This document shows positions 1 to 8,574 of a stretch of DNA of 64,000 bases, piece by piece. Location: contig NZ_RAZT01000007.1 in NCBI RefSeq assembly GCF_003626635.1, forward strand, positions 1-64,000. Direction: 5' to 3'. The notes below the pieces were generated by a model. The model worked only from the letters and a program-made list of their open reading frames with translations, made no database searches and was not told the DNA's origin. Each line of letters begins with the position of its first letter. Position 1 is the first letter of the stretch. A program made the translations under genes and the position numbers. Source of the stretch: Micromonospora musae (GTDB lineage Bacteria; Actinomycetota; Actinomycetes; Mycobacteriales; Micromonosporaceae).

Positions 1-78
1 ACCACCGGTCACCGCCGACGGCAGATACCGCGACAGCGCTTCCCACTCGACGTCAGACAACTCGTAGCGACGACCCAC
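1..78 (-). CDS. IS5-family transposase, N-terminal fragment (cut by window edge)
   Basis: Reading the minus strand from a GTG at 78 gives 26 residues starting VGRRYELSDVEWEALSRYLP. This resembles the conserved N-terminus of IS5-family transposases, where a GRRYELT-D-x-W block precedes the DUF4096-type domain. An in-frame TAG lies two codons upstream of the GTG, which fixes the start. The catalytic DDE domain would be left of the window, so it cannot be judged whether the element is intact. It is not listed as an ORF because it is truncated by the edge. Confidence 0.7.
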   Translation of the reverse strand, partial: MGRRYELSDVEWEALSRYLPSAVTGG

Positions 79-119
79 GCGCTACATCATCCGACACCAA
101 GATCCTTTGAAGACACTGC
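1..119 (-). mobile_element. IS5-type insertion sequence, upstream end only
   Basis: The first 119 bases look like the transposase-proximal end of an insertion sequence running off the left edge. A transposase reading frame starts at 78 on the minus strand. The stretch between its start and the next operon contains CTAG at 120-123, a palindromic tetramer of the kind IS5-family elements target. The inverted terminal repeat cannot be confirmed because the other end is outside the window, so the boundary at about 119 is inference. Confidence 0.55.
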
Positions 120-204
120 CTAGGGCGGTCGCACGGACCTCGCGCTAGCCCGACGCTAGCCCGATGACCTCCGGTTGAAGGTCCGGACGGGCAGCCCGGT
201 CGTG

Positions 205-246
205 GTGTCAGGTGCCGTGTCAGGGCGGTGTCAGGGGGGTGGCAGG
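205..246 (+). promoter_or_regulatory. Direct-repeat array, candidate SARP operator of the exporter operon
   Basis: The octamer GTGTCAGG occurs at 205-212, 217-224 and 228-235, with a fourth near-copy GTGGCAGG at 239-246. The spacings are 12, 11 and 11 bp, about one helical turn. SARP-family activators are known to bind heptameric direct repeats with 11-bp periodicity next to the -10 region. The array ends 22 bases before the exporter ATG at 268, and a SARP-type regulator is encoded next to the operon. Binding by that regulator is inference. Confidence 0.55.
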
Positions 247-267
247 CCGGGCGCTGAAGGTAGTCGC

Positions 268-1212
268 ATGACGAGTTCAGCGATCGCGGCCACGGGGCTG
301 CGGAAGGCGTACAAGGACAAGGTCGTTCTCGACGGCATCGATCTCGACGTCGCCACCGGCACGATCTTCTCGCTGCTCGGCCCGAACGGGGCGGGCAAGA
401 CGACGACTGTCAACGTGCTGAGCACGTTGATGAAGGCCGACGGCGGCACGGTACGGGTCGCGGGCCACGACGTGGCGACCGAGACCAAGGCGGTACGGGC
501 GGCCATCGGGGTCACCGGCCAGTTCGCCGCGGTGGACGAGCTGCTGACGGGCCGGGAGAACCTGCAGCTGATGGCGGACCTCAAGCGGTTGGGCTCGGGG
601 GAGAGCAAGCGGGTCGTCGCCGACCTGCTGGAGCGGTTCGACCTGACGGAGTCGGCGCAGAAGCAGGCGGCGAGCTACTCCGGGGGTATGCGCCGGAAGC
701 TGGATCTGGCGATGACCCTGGTCGGCAAGCCCAGCATCATCTTCCTCGACGAGCCGACGACGGGCCTGGACCCGCGTAGCCGCCGGACGATGTGGGACAT
801 CATCCGCCGGCTGGTGGCCGAGGGCACGACCATCTTCCTCACCACCCAGTACCTGGAGGAGGCCGATCGGCTCGCGGACCGGATCGCGGTGCTCGACCAG
901 GGCAGGCTGGTCGCCCAGGGCACCCCCGCCGAACTCAAGCGGCTGGTCCCCGGCGGGCACGTCCGGCTCCGGTTCGCGGGCGACCTCGAACTCGACGCGG
1001 CGATGCGGGTCCTGCCCGACTCCACCCGGGACGACGACGAGGACCTGATCCTGCGGGTTCCCGGTGACGGCGGCGCGAGTTCGCTGCGCGCCCTGCTCGC
1101 CCAACTCGACGCGCACTCCATCGAGGTCGAGGAGTTCTCGGTGCACACGCCGGACCTCGACGACGTCTTCCTTGCCCTGACCGGTCGTACCAACACGAAG
1201 GTGAACGCATAA
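268..1212 (+). CDS. ABC exporter ATP-binding protein, DrrA type
   Basis: A 314-residue ATPase of the daunorubicin-resistance (DrrA) subfamily, which powers export through an ABC-2 permease at the cytoplasmic membrane. Walker A (GPNGAGKTT) is near residue 40, the signature YSGGMRRKLDLA near 138, and Walker B (IIFLDEPTTGLDP) follows. A DrrA-type C-terminal extension covers about residues 220-314. The start at 268 is chosen over an in-frame TTG at 175 because it has a GAAGG ribosome site at 256-260 and matches family N-termini; the longer frame would include the direct-repeat array. The stop overlaps the permease ATG by one base, so the two are translationally coupled. Substrate is unknown; drugs or lipids are typical. 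Confidence 0.92.
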   Translation: MTSSAIAATGLRKAYKDKVVLDGIDLDVATGTIFSLLGPNGAGKTTTVNVLSTLMKADGGTVRVAGHDVATETKAVRAAIGVTGQFAAVDELLTGRENLQLMADLKRLGSGESKRVVADLLERFDLTESAQKQAASYSGGMRRKLDLAMTLVGKPSIIFLDEPTTGLDPRSRRTMWDIIRRLVAEGTTIFLTTQYLEEADRLADRIAVLDQGRLVAQGTPAELKRLVPGGHVRLRFAGDLELDAAMRVLPDSTRDDDEDLILRVPGDGGASSLRALLAQLDAHSIEVEEFSVHTPDLDDVFLALTGRTNTKVNA

Positions 1213-1952
1213 TGAGCAGCGCGACGACCATGCTCGGTCGCAACTTCAAGCACACTCTCCGCAACCCGGTCACCGTGTTCAACGCGGTCCTGTTCCCGAT
1301 CGTCCTGCTGCTGATTTTCGTCTACGTCATCGGCGGCGCCTTCGACATCGCCGGGAACTACATCGACTACGCGACCCCGGGCATGATCGTGATGACGATC
1401 TGCTACGGGTTGAGCGCCACCGCGCTCGCGGTGAACTCCGACATGACGAAGGGGATCATCAACCGGTTCAAGGTCATGGACATCTCCCGCAGCGCCGTAC
1501 TGACCGCACATGTCGCCGAGAGCATGCTCCGTACCGTGATCGCCATCGCCGGCCTCGTCGGCGTGGCCCTGGCGCTGGGTTTCCGGCCGGCGGCGAGTCC
1601 CCTCGAATGGCTCGGCGCGATCGGCTTCCTCGTGCTGGTCTCCTTCGCGACCACCTGGCTCACCGTCGCCCTGGGCCTGTCGGCCAAGACCCCGGAGTCG
1701 GCGGGGATGGTCTCCGTGCCGCTGATCATGCTGCCCTTCCTGAGCAGCGCGATCGTGCCCGCCGAGACGATGGGCCCCGGCGTGCGGCAGTTCGCCGAGT
1801 ACCAGCCCTTCACCCCGATCATCGAGACGGTGCGCGGGCTGCTGACCGGCGAACCCGACACCAGCAGCGTGATGGTCGCCGTCGCCTGGTGCGTCGGGAT
1901 CGCCCTGATCGGATACGTCTGGTCGCTCTCCACCTTCAAGAAGCGCGCCTGA
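1212..1952 (+). CDS. ABC-2 type exporter permease, DrrB type
   Basis: A 246-residue integral membrane protein of the ABC-2/DrrB family, partner of the ATPase directly upstream. It begins with a short cytoplasmic stretch containing LGRNFKHTLRNPV, typical of DrrB, followed by about six hydrophobic segments. The reading frame starts one base inside the stop of the ATPase gene. The last codons and the stop (1941-1966) are partly duplicated just downstream. Confidence 0.9.
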   Translation: MSSATTMLGRNFKHTLRNPVTVFNAVLFPIVLLLIFVYVIGGAFDIAGNYIDYATPGMIVMTICYGLSATALAVNSDMTKGIINRFKVMDISRSAVLTAHVAESMLRTVIAIAGLVGVALALGFRPAASPLEWLGAIGFLVLVSFATTWLTVALGLSAKTPESAGMVSVPLIMLPFLSSAIVPAETMGPGVRQFAEYQPFTPIIETVRGLLTGEPDTSSVMVAVAWCVGIALIGYVWSLSTFKKRA

Positions 1953-2004
1953 CCGGCCAGAGAGCGCGACCGACCGACCGAAGCGTGCCTGACCGACCAG
2001 AGCG
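1941..2004 (+). repeat. Short direct duplication spanning the drrB-like stop codon
   Basis: The block AAGCGCGCCTGACCGGCCAG at 1941-1960 recurs as AAGCGTGCCTGACCGACCAG at 1981-2000, 40 bases apart, with two mismatches, and both copies continue into AGAG/AGCG. The first copy includes the permease stop codon TGA (1950-1952). It looks like a local slippage duplication. Confidence 0.7.
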
Positions 2005-2040
2005 TCGCACCGGCCGCCGCGAGCAGAAGGAGAAGCTGTC

Positions 2041-2877
2041 ATGCCCACATACGCCACGTCCGGGCCCATCGCCGCCACGGTGGAGGTCGCCGGCGCTCAG
2101 GTACGGGTCACCGCGAGCGACCGGACCGACACGGTGGTACTGGTCGAGCCCATCGACGAGGCGAGCCGGAAGGACGTCCGGGTGGCCGAGAAGACCGAGG
2201 TCGACTTCGCCGACGGTCACCTGTCGGTCAAGACGAGGGCCGCCGGGGAGAAGGCCGGGTCGGTCGTCATCACGATCGACCTGCCCGCCGGCTCCGACCT
2301 GGCCGCTTACCTGGCGCACTCGGACGTGCACACGGTCGGCCCGTTCGGCGCGTGCGAGCTGCGGATGGCCTCAGGACGGGTCGAGCTGGATCGCGTCGAC
2401 GCCCTGGAGGCGAACATCGCGTCCGGTCAGGTCGCGGTCGGCCACATCGCCGGTCGGGCCAGCATCGACGGCGGTGCGTTCACGATGCGGGTCGGTGCGG
2501 CCGACGGCACCGTGCGGCTCTCGAACTCCGGCGGCCACGCCTGGATCGGTCATGCCCGGGCCGACCTCTCCCTCAGCAGCGCCAGCTGCGACTTCGACGT
2601 CGACCGCGCCGACGGCAGCGTCACCGCCACGACGGCCAGCGGCGCCATCCGGATCGGCCGGATGGCGAACGGTCACGCGAAGTTGATGAACGGCTCGGGA
2701 AACATCGAAGTCGGCATCGGCCGGCACGCCACCGCCCGGATCGACGTCGACAGCGAACGTGCTTCGGTACGCGACTCCGTCACGCCGGCCGGGAACCCCG
2801 ACCCGTCCGACGACGAGGTCTTCGTCCACGCCCGCACCCGGCACGGCGACATCATCATCCAGCGCGCGGCGAGCTGA
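2041..2877 (+). CDS. DUF4097-type beta-strand repeat protein
   Basis: A 278-residue protein with no signal peptide or membrane segment. It consists of short, repeated beta-strand units rich in Gly, Asp, Ala and Val, as in the DUF4097/adhesin-like beta-helix family often found beside DrrAB-type ABC genes in actinobacteria. The ribosome site AGAAGGAG lies just upstream of the ATG. It is probably the third gene of the exporter operon (88 bases after the permease). Its function is unknown. Its stop lies only three bases from the stop of the convergent regulator gene. Confidence 0.75.
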   Translation: MPTYATSGPIAATVEVAGAQVRVTASDRTDTVVLVEPIDEASRKDVRVAEKTEVDFADGHLSVKTRAAGEKAGSVVITIDLPAGSDLAAYLAHSDVHTVGPFGACELRMASGRVELDRVDALEANIASGQVAVGHIAGRASIDGGAFTMRVGAADGTVRLSNSGGHAWIGHARADLSLSSASCDFDVDRADGSVTATTASGAIRIGRMANGHAKLMNGSGNIEVGIGRHATARIDVDSERASVRDSVTPAGNPDPSDDEVFVHARTRHGDIIIQRAAS

Positions 2878-2880
2878 AGC

Positions 2881-5800
2881 TCACAGCGCGAGCGCGACCT
2901 CGACCAGCTCGACCGGGCTCGAACCCCCGCCCTCCTGCGTCACCTCGGCGAACCGTGCTTCGCCGAGGTGACGCCGCGTTTCCGTCTCCACCCGACCGGC
3001 ATCCGGATGAGCACGATCCGGCAGGCCGCGCACCCCGACGCTGGCGGCCAGCAGCCGCGCGGCCAGCTCGTACCGGTCGTGCCGCAGCGCCAGGTCCGCG
3101 ACACCGACGAGCATCTGGGCGATCAGGAAAGGTTGTCCCGCCTCGGACGCCGCCTGCCAGGCCGCCACCCGGTGCGAACGGACCTCGCGGAGGTCGTCGG
3201 TCAGGTAGCCGAGCCGGTCGTGGATGAGCGCGCGGATGTGCGCCTGCTCCGCGTCTTCACCCAGGAGAGCCGTCGCGACCCCGAGTTGGTGGCGCGCCTC
3301 CGCTGTGTCGCCGTCCCACCGCGCGAGCTCCGCCTTGGCGAGCGCCAGCTCGACCAGCGCATGCGGCCAGGTGACCCCTTCGGCGCGCCGCTCGGCCTCG
3401 GCGAGGGCAGCCGCACCGGCCTCCCGATCACCCCACTGCCAGTACAGCAGGGCCTGCTGGGTGCGGAGCTGGATGACATCCTCGACGGCGCCGACCTCGG
3501 TGACGACCGCGATCGCCGCTTCGTAGTGCTCACACGCGCCGGCGAACTCGCCGCGCTGCGCGAGTTGGCCCGCCAGCTCGGAGAGGGCCAGGAACATGCC
3601 GAACCGCTCGCCGAGCGTCCGGAACTCGGTGAGCGCCAGCTCCAGGTTGGCCTCCGCCTCCGAGCCGCCCCGGCCGAGCAGGATCCGCATCTTCCCGCTC
3701 TGCCAACGGGCCAGGGCGCGTACCCACGGGTCCTCGCTCTCCAGCAACGACTCGAACGCGGAGACCGCAGACTCCGGCTCCCGCAGCATCCGCTCCAGCG
3801 GGTTGACCAGCCCCAGCAGCGGATTGCGGTGCCGGCTCTGCTGGCTGAACCGGTACGCCTTGTGGATCCACTCGGCGCCCTGGTGCTCGTCGCCCCGCCC
3901 GGAGGTCACGAAGAGCACCACCAGCCCGTACGCCATGGCCCGGACGTCGTCGGTCACCTCGCCGGGAACCTCGGTGGCCGCGATCATCAGGTCGAGCCCC
4001 TCGGCCCGGCGCCCGCCGAGCCACCAGTACCACCCGGTGGCCGCCGCGAGCCGCATCGCGGCCTGCGCGTCGCCGGCCGTGATCGCCCCCCGCAGCGCGG
4101 CGGCGATGTTGTCGTGCTCGGCCTCGAGCGTGGCGAGCCAGACCAGCTGCTCGGCGCGGCGCAGATGCGGCTCCGCGGCCTCGGTGAGCTCGGTGAAGTA
4201 GGCGAGATGCGCCCGCCGGGTCAGCTCCGATTCGCCGGCTTCGGCGAGCCGATCCGCGGCGTACTCCTTGATCGTGCCGAGCATCCGGTAGCGCGGCGTG
4301 CCCTCGCCCTCGGTCACCAGAAGGGACTTCTCGGCCAGCGAGGTGACCAACTCCAGCACCTCATCCTGCTCGACGAGGTCGCCGGCGCAGACCCGTTCGG
4401 CCGCCTCCAGGCTCGCCCCTCCGAAGAAGACCGACAGCCGGCGCAGCGCCGTCCGCTCGGCGTCGGTGAGCAACTCCCAGCTCCAGTCGACCACCGCGCG
4501 CAGCGTCTTGTGCCGCGGCAGGGCGGTACGGCTGCCGCTGGTCAGCAGGCGGAACCGGTCGTCGAGCCGGTTGGCGAGCTGCTCGATGCTCATGGTGCGC
4601 AGCCGGGCGGCGGCGAGTTCGATCGCCAGCGGCATCCCGTCCAGCGCCCGGCAGACGCGCACCATCGTCGACAGGGTCTGCTCGTCGACGCCGAGGTCCC
4701 GGCGCACGGCGCCCGCCCGGTCGCGGAGCAGGCGGACGGCCGGCGAGGACGCGATCTCGGCAGGGTCCGCGTCGGCCGGCACGGCCAGCGGCTCGACCAG
4801 CCACAGCGCCTCACCGGTTATGCCGAGCGGCTCCCTGCTCGTCGCCAGGATCCGCAGCCGCCGGCACTCCCCGAGCACCCGTTCGGCGAACCTCGCCGCC
4901 GCCTCGATCACATGCTCACAGTTGTCGAGGATCAGCAGCGCCTCCCGCTCGCGGATCGCGGCGATGAGCCCGTCCGCCGGGTCGGCGCCCGAACCCGCGC
5001 CGAGCAGGGCGTCCCGGAGCCCGAGCCCGGTGAGCGTCGCCTGCGCGACGCCGTCGGCGCCGACGGCGGCGAGCTCCACCAACCAGACTCCGTCCGGCAG
5101 GTCACCGACCAGCGTGCGCGCGGTCTCCGTGGCCAGTCTGGTCTTGCCCGAACCGCCCGGCCCGATCAAGGTGGTGAGCCGATGCTCCGCCACCAACTCG
5201 CGTACGGCGGCGACCTCGGCGTCCCGGCCGACGAAGCTGGTGAGTTCGGCACGCACGTTGGTCTGCCGGCTCTCCTCTCGTCGCCCCAGCTCGCCCCGCA
5301 GCAACGCGACGTGCAGGGCCGACAGCTCCGGCGACGGGTCGACGCCCAGCGAGTCGGAGAGCGCCTCCCTCGTCCGTTCGTAGGTGAGCAGGGCCTCGGA
5401 GTCGCGGCCGGCCGCCACCAGGGCCCGCATCAGCGCCGCGACCAGCGGTTCCCGCAGCGGATTCGCGGTGACCGCGTCGGTCAGCTCCGCGACCACCTGC
5501 GCGCCGTTGCCGAGCGCGACCTCCGCCTCGAAGCGATCCTCCATCGCCGTCAGGCGCAGCCCGTCGAGTCGGGTCACCGCCGCGTCGAACGCGTCGCTCT
5601 CCTCCAAGCCCACATCGTGCAGGGCTGCACCGCGCCACAGGCCGAGGGCTTCGCGCAGCAGCCGTACACGCTGGAGACCCTCCTCCTGGCGGGCCCGACC
5701 GAGGAGACGTTCGAACCGGAGAGCGTCGACGTCGTCGGGCTCCACCGTCAGCCGGTAGCCACCCGGCTGCCCCTCGACAACCCCACCGGGCAGCGCCTTC

Positions 5801-6012
5801 CGCAGCCGGGAAGCCAGACGTTGCAGGGCGTTCGCCGCGTCGGCGGGCGGGTTCTTGCCCCAGATCCAGTCGACGAGCATCGACTTCGGAACGGTGCGGC
5901 CCGGTTCGAGGGCCAGGGCGATCAGCAGTGCGCGTAACCGGGCGCCGGGCACGTCGGCGGTGCTGCCGTCGTTCGTGCGAACCTCGAATGATCCCAGCAT
6001 CCCGACCTGCAC
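2881..6012 (-). CDS. AfsR/SARP-type transcriptional regulator with NB-ARC and TPR domains
   Basis: A 1043-residue regulator. Residues 1-85 are an OmpR-like winged-helix DNA-binding domain (VGMLGSFEVR), about 90-237 is the bacterial transcriptional activator domain, and about 265-560 is an NB-ARC/AAA-type ATPase with Walker A GPGGSGKT (Lys290). A TPR-like helical C-terminus follows. I chose the GTG at 6012 because GGGAGA lies about 8 bases upstream and SARPs usually start shortly before the GxLG motif; an in-frame ATG at 6093 is the alternative. Such proteins activate antibiotic or exporter genes. It is convergent with the exporter operon and the likely reader of the repeats at 205-246 (inference). 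One exact GTGTCAGG copy lies upstream of it on the minus strand at 6215-6222. Confidence 0.9.
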   Translation of the reverse strand: MQVGMLGSFEVRTNDGSTADVPGARLRALLIALALEPGRTVPKSMLVDWIWGKNPPADAANALQRLASRLRKALPGGVVEGQPGGYRLTVEPDDVDALRFERLLGRARQEEGLQRVRLLREALGLWRGAALHDVGLEESDAFDAAVTRLDGLRLTAMEDRFEAEVALGNGAQVVAELTDAVTANPLREPLVAALMRALVAAGRDSEALLTYERTREALSDSLGVDPSPELSALHVALLRGELGRREESRQTNVRAELTSFVGRDAEVAAVRELVAEHRLTTLIGPGGSGKTRLATETARTLVGDLPDGVWLVELAAVGADGVAQATLTGLGLRDALLGAGSGADPADGLIAAIREREALLILDNCEHVIEAAARFAERVLGECRRLRILATSREPLGITGEALWLVEPLAVPADADPAEIASSPAVRLLRDRAGAVRRDLGVDEQTLSTMVRVCRALDGMPLAIELAAARLRTMSIEQLANRLDDRFRLLTSGSRTALPRHKTLRAVVDWSWELLTDAERTALRRLSVFFGGASLEAAERVCAGDLVEQDEVLELVTSLAEKSLLVTEGEGTPRYRMLGTIKEYAADRLAEAGESELTRRAHLAYFTELTEAAEPHLRRAEQLVWLATLEAEHDNIAAALRGAITAGDAQAAMRLAAATGWYWWLGGRRAEGLDLMIAATEVPGEVTDDVRAMAYGLVVLFVTSGRGDEHQGAEWIHKAYRFSQQSRHRNPLLGLVNPLERMLREPESAVSAFESLLESEDPWVRALARWQSGKMRILLGRGGSEAEANLELALTEFRTLGERFGMFLALSELAGQLAQRGEFAGACEHYEAAIAVVTEVGAVEDVIQLRTQQALLYWQWGDREAGAAALAEAERRAEGVTWPHALVELALAKAELARWDGDTAEARHQLGVATALLGEDAEQAHIRALIHDRLGYLTDDLREVRSHRVAAWQAASEAGQPFLIAQMLVGVADLALRHDRYELAARLLAASVGVRGLPDRAHPDAGRVETETRRHLGEARFAEVTQEGGGSSPVELVEVALAL
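2939..2972. terminator. Perfect 14-bp hairpin inside the 3' end of the regulator gene
   Basis: GTCACCTCGGCGAA (2939-2952) and its exact reverse complement (2959-2972) flank a six-base loop. It lies 62 bases past the stop of the DUF4097 gene but within the coding sequence of the convergent regulator, since the two genes have only a 3-base gap. It could end exporter-operon transcripts. There is no T-run, as is usual in high-GC actinobacteria. Confidence 0.55.
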
Positions 6013-6291
6013 GCGCTGATTCTCCCACGGTGGCCCGGCCGCGCCGGCCGCCCGTTTCGGGGCCGCCTTCGCAGGGCCACCGATGGTCGTCACCGCAGCC
6101 GCCCGAGCATGCCTCGGGCGCCGACGGCTTCGCCGCAGGGGGTATCAGTCGGGCGGCCCGACTCGACCGGGGCCGTGGCAGCGCATGACAGGGTCGGCGC
6201 TCGTCGGTCGGCAACCTGACACTTCGCCGTGAACTGGAGCGGGGGACGGCGCATCTCAACCCAGGACAGCCACTTCCACGGAAGGTTTCTC

Positions 6292-7017
6292 ATGCGAACC
6301 AATCGCCTGTTGGGCGTCCTCCTCGCCCTCGCGGTCACGGCCGGATGCAGCTCGACCGAGCGGCATCCTGGAGAAGCCGCGCCTGTCGGCTCGCCCGAGG
6401 CCGACGTCAGCCCCATCGCTTCCGCCACGCCGTCGGTTACGCCGGCCGAGCCGACGGCGTCGACCAAGCCGCCCAAGCCGCCCAAGTCGCCCAAGCCGAC
6501 CGCGCCCACCGCGACTGCCACCTCGGGGCGGCCGGGCGGTGGCCCAGGGAGCGTGATCCGCGAGACGCACTGGCGCAACGCCAACGTGCGGCTGTTGCCC
6601 TTCTGCGGTGAGTCGGACGACGTCGTCGCGTTCCGCGACGGGTCGAACGGCCACGACATCCCCTGCCGCATTTTGCCCGGCGGGGCACGACCGGTCTACG
6701 GGGAGTTCCTCGTCGAGGAACCCGCGAATGCGCAGTCCCGGGAGGATGCGCTCGTGCTCGTCGAACTCGGCAACCCCGGCGCCGCCCGGCAACAGGCGCT
6801 CGTGCCGGTCCAGCTCGGATCCGACGGTCAGACCCTGGAGGCGTGGCCGGTCATCAGAGGCGACGCTCCCAGCGCGGCCGGCGACAAGATGATGACCTTC
6901 ACCTCGTACCGGCTCGCGGGACAGACGGTCGTGACCACCGTCAAGCGGCTCGACGGGAAGACGGAGAACCGGCGGTACCGGCAGGCCGGCATGTACGGCC
7001 CGTGGGAGCAATTCTGA
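6292..7017 (+). CDS. Secreted lipoprotein of unknown function
   Basis: A 241-residue protein with a lipoprotein signal peptide: MRTNRLL, a hydrophobic core, then the lipobox VTAGC at about residues 15-19. A low-complexity Pro/Thr/Lys linker follows (repeats of K-P-P at roughly 60-75), then a globular C-terminal domain of about 155 residues I do not recognise. The ATG at 6292 is preferred because GGAAGG sits at 6280-6285 and the signal peptide begins there; an in-frame start at 6229 would bury it. The 280 bases between it and the regulator gene show no other coding signal. Its 3' end faces the kinase gene. Confidence 0.8.
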   Translation: MRTNRLLGVLLALAVTAGCSSTERHPGEAAPVGSPEADVSPIASATPSVTPAEPTASTKPPKPPKSPKPTAPTATATSGRPGGGPGSVIRETHWRNANVRLLPFCGESDDVVAFRDGSNGHDIPCRILPGGARPVYGEFLVEEPANAQSREDALVLVELGNPGAARQQALVPVQLGSDGQTLEAWPVIRGDAPSAAGDKMMTFTSYRLAGQTVVTTVKRLDGKTENRRYRQAGMYGPWEQF

Positions 7018-7073
7018 TCAGGGTCGGCGCCCGCGTCGCGATCTCGGAGACGTCGTTCCGCGCAGATCGGCGG

Positions 7074-8519
7074 TCACCGTCCGCGGCCGGTGGCTTGTGG
7101 CGCGAGCGAACCCCTCACCCGCAGGCTCTCCAGGATCCAGTCGGTCCGGTCGGTCCGATCCACCTGCTTGATCTGGACGTAGATCCCGTAGCCGTCATGG
7201 GCCGGAGCCAGCAGCACCTCGCTGAACGAGATCGGCGTACCGCCGCATCCGACCCACCGTCGCACCCAGCCCGTCAGGTCGCCGATCGCAACCGGGCGGG
7301 CTGGGTGCGCGGTGCAGTCCGCATGAGCCGGCAGCGCCGGTGCGGGCTGCCCCGAACCGAGCGATCTGCTGGCGCCGGCGAACACCCCGGGCACCCGGCT
7401 TGCGGGGTCCGGCCACGCGGCGAGGTCCGGACCGACGAGGAGGCCGGGTGCCTGACCGGACGGGAGACGTACCCTCGCCGGATCCCAGCCGGCGTCCTTC
7501 AGCTGCTGCGCCCAGCCGGCGGGGACCGCGATCGTGAGATCGCCGGAGGCGTCGGAGACCCGCACCCAGCCCGGAGCGGTGGATCCGACGGGCCCGGACG
7601 AGTCGGCGAGGGTGAGCACGGCGGCGAGGGCGCTCGCGGCCACGGCCATCCGACCGGCGCTACGAATCCTGCGGCCTGCCTTGGCCGAATCCTTGGTGCG
7701 AACCGGTCCGCCGGGCTCCGGGGCGCGGTCAGCGGCCTCGTCCAGTGCTTCGGCGAAGGCCGAGGCGGAGGGCCAACGCCGCTCCGGATCCCGGTGCAGC
7801 GCCCGGAGTACGACCTTGTCGACGTGTGCCGGTACGCCGGGACGGAGTTTCGACGGCCGGAGCGCGGACCCGCTGCCGGAACTGCCAGCGCCGTGCTCGC
7901 CGACGCCGGGGGCTCGTCCGGTGAGCATGTGGTAGGCCAGCGCCCCGATCGCGTACACGTCGGCACGGACATCGAGACCACCGCCGGGCCGGGCCTGCTC
8001 GGGCGCCATGTAGCCGGGAGTGCCGGCCACGACCGTGAAGCCCGAGGCCTGCGCGATGGCCTTGGCCAGGCCGAGGTCGGCCACCAGCACCCGCTCGCCG
8101 TCGAAGAGCACGTTCGACGGTTTCAGATCCCGGTGCAGGACACCGATCCCGTGCAGCACCGCCACGCTCCGCGCGATGTCGGCCGCCGTTCGCAACGCGG
8201 GGTGGATCCGCATCGGCCCGGCGCCGAGCCGCTCCGCCAACGTGCCGCCGGCTGCGTACGTCATGACGAGGTAGGGCCGGCCGTCGGGCAACTCGCCGAT
8301 GTCCAGCACCCGTACGAGCCGATCCGAGTCGGCGCGACGCATGATCCGCGCCTCCTGCTCGAACCGAGCCCGAATGTCGGCGTGGTGCGCCCAGTTGTCG
8401 GCCAGGACCTTGATCGCCACGGACGACTTCAGTGCGTCGTCCTCGGCCAGCCAGACCGTGGCGAAGGCGCCGAAGCCCAGCCGGCTCGTGACGCGGTAAC
8501 GGCCGATCTGGCGCGGCAT
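7074..8519 (-). CDS. Transmembrane serine/threonine protein kinase
   Basis: A 481-residue Hanks-type kinase. The kinase domain covers about residues 5-260, with the glycine loop LGFGAFATV, the VAIK lysine and the catalytic loop HRDLKPSN. After a linker, a single hydrophobic segment (about 285-305) precedes an extracellular domain of about 170 residues without PASTA repeats; it carries two Cys (DCTAHP and VGCGG) that may pair. A GTG at 8525 is also possible, but a TATAGA box at 8528-8533 would place transcription initiation at about the ATG at 8519, suggesting a leaderless message. It is divergent from an ECF sigma factor with only a short shared promoter region, so the sigma factor is a plausible target. 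Confidence 0.9.
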   Translation of the reverse strand: MPRQIGRYRVTSRLGFGAFATVWLAEDDALKSSVAIKVLADNWAHHADIRARFEQEARIMRRADSDRLVRVLDIGELPDGRPYLVMTYAAGGTLAERLGAGPMRIHPALRTAADIARSVAVLHGIGVLHRDLKPSNVLFDGERVLVADLGLAKAIAQASGFTVVAGTPGYMAPEQARPGGGLDVRADVYAIGALAYHMLTGRAPGVGEHGAGSSGSGSALRPSKLRPGVPAHVDKVVLRALHRDPERRWPSASAFAEALDEAADRAPEPGGPVRTKDSAKAGRRIRSAGRMAVAASALAAVLTLADSSGPVGSTAPGWVRVSDASGDLTIAVPAGWAQQLKDAGWDPARVRLPSGQAPGLLVGPDLAAWPDPASRVPGVFAGASRSLGSGQPAPALPAHADCTAHPARPVAIGDLTGWVRRWVGCGGTPISFSEVLLAPAHDGYGIYVQIKQVDRTDRTDWILESLRVRGSLAPQATGRGR

Positions 8520-8527
8520 CGACACAA

Positions 8528-8533
8528 TCTATA
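8528..8533 (-). promoter_or_regulatory. Candidate -10 box of the kinase gene
   Basis: Read on the minus strand the sequence is TATAGA, four to five matches to the TATAAT consensus, in an otherwise G/C-rich 49-bp intergenic space. It ends eight bases before the ATG at 8519. I see no clear -35 hexamer. Confidence 0.4.
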
Positions 8534-8574
8534 ACGTCCTCAGCACAGTCCCAGCGCGGTGATCGGAGGCGCAG

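Noticed and set aside
675..2078. 467-codon minus-strand frame over the exporter genes
   Set aside because: Antisense to DrrA/DrrB-type genes with full motifs; no domain of its own.
2968..5937. 989-codon plus-strand frame inside the SARP-type gene
   Set aside because: Antisense shadow with no recognisable motif, while the minus-strand protein has complete regulator domains.
6184..6222. A SARP repeat array upstream of the SARP-type gene itself
   Set aside because: Only one exact GTGTCAGG copy (6215-6222) and one poor match 31 bases away; the spacing does not fit helical turns.
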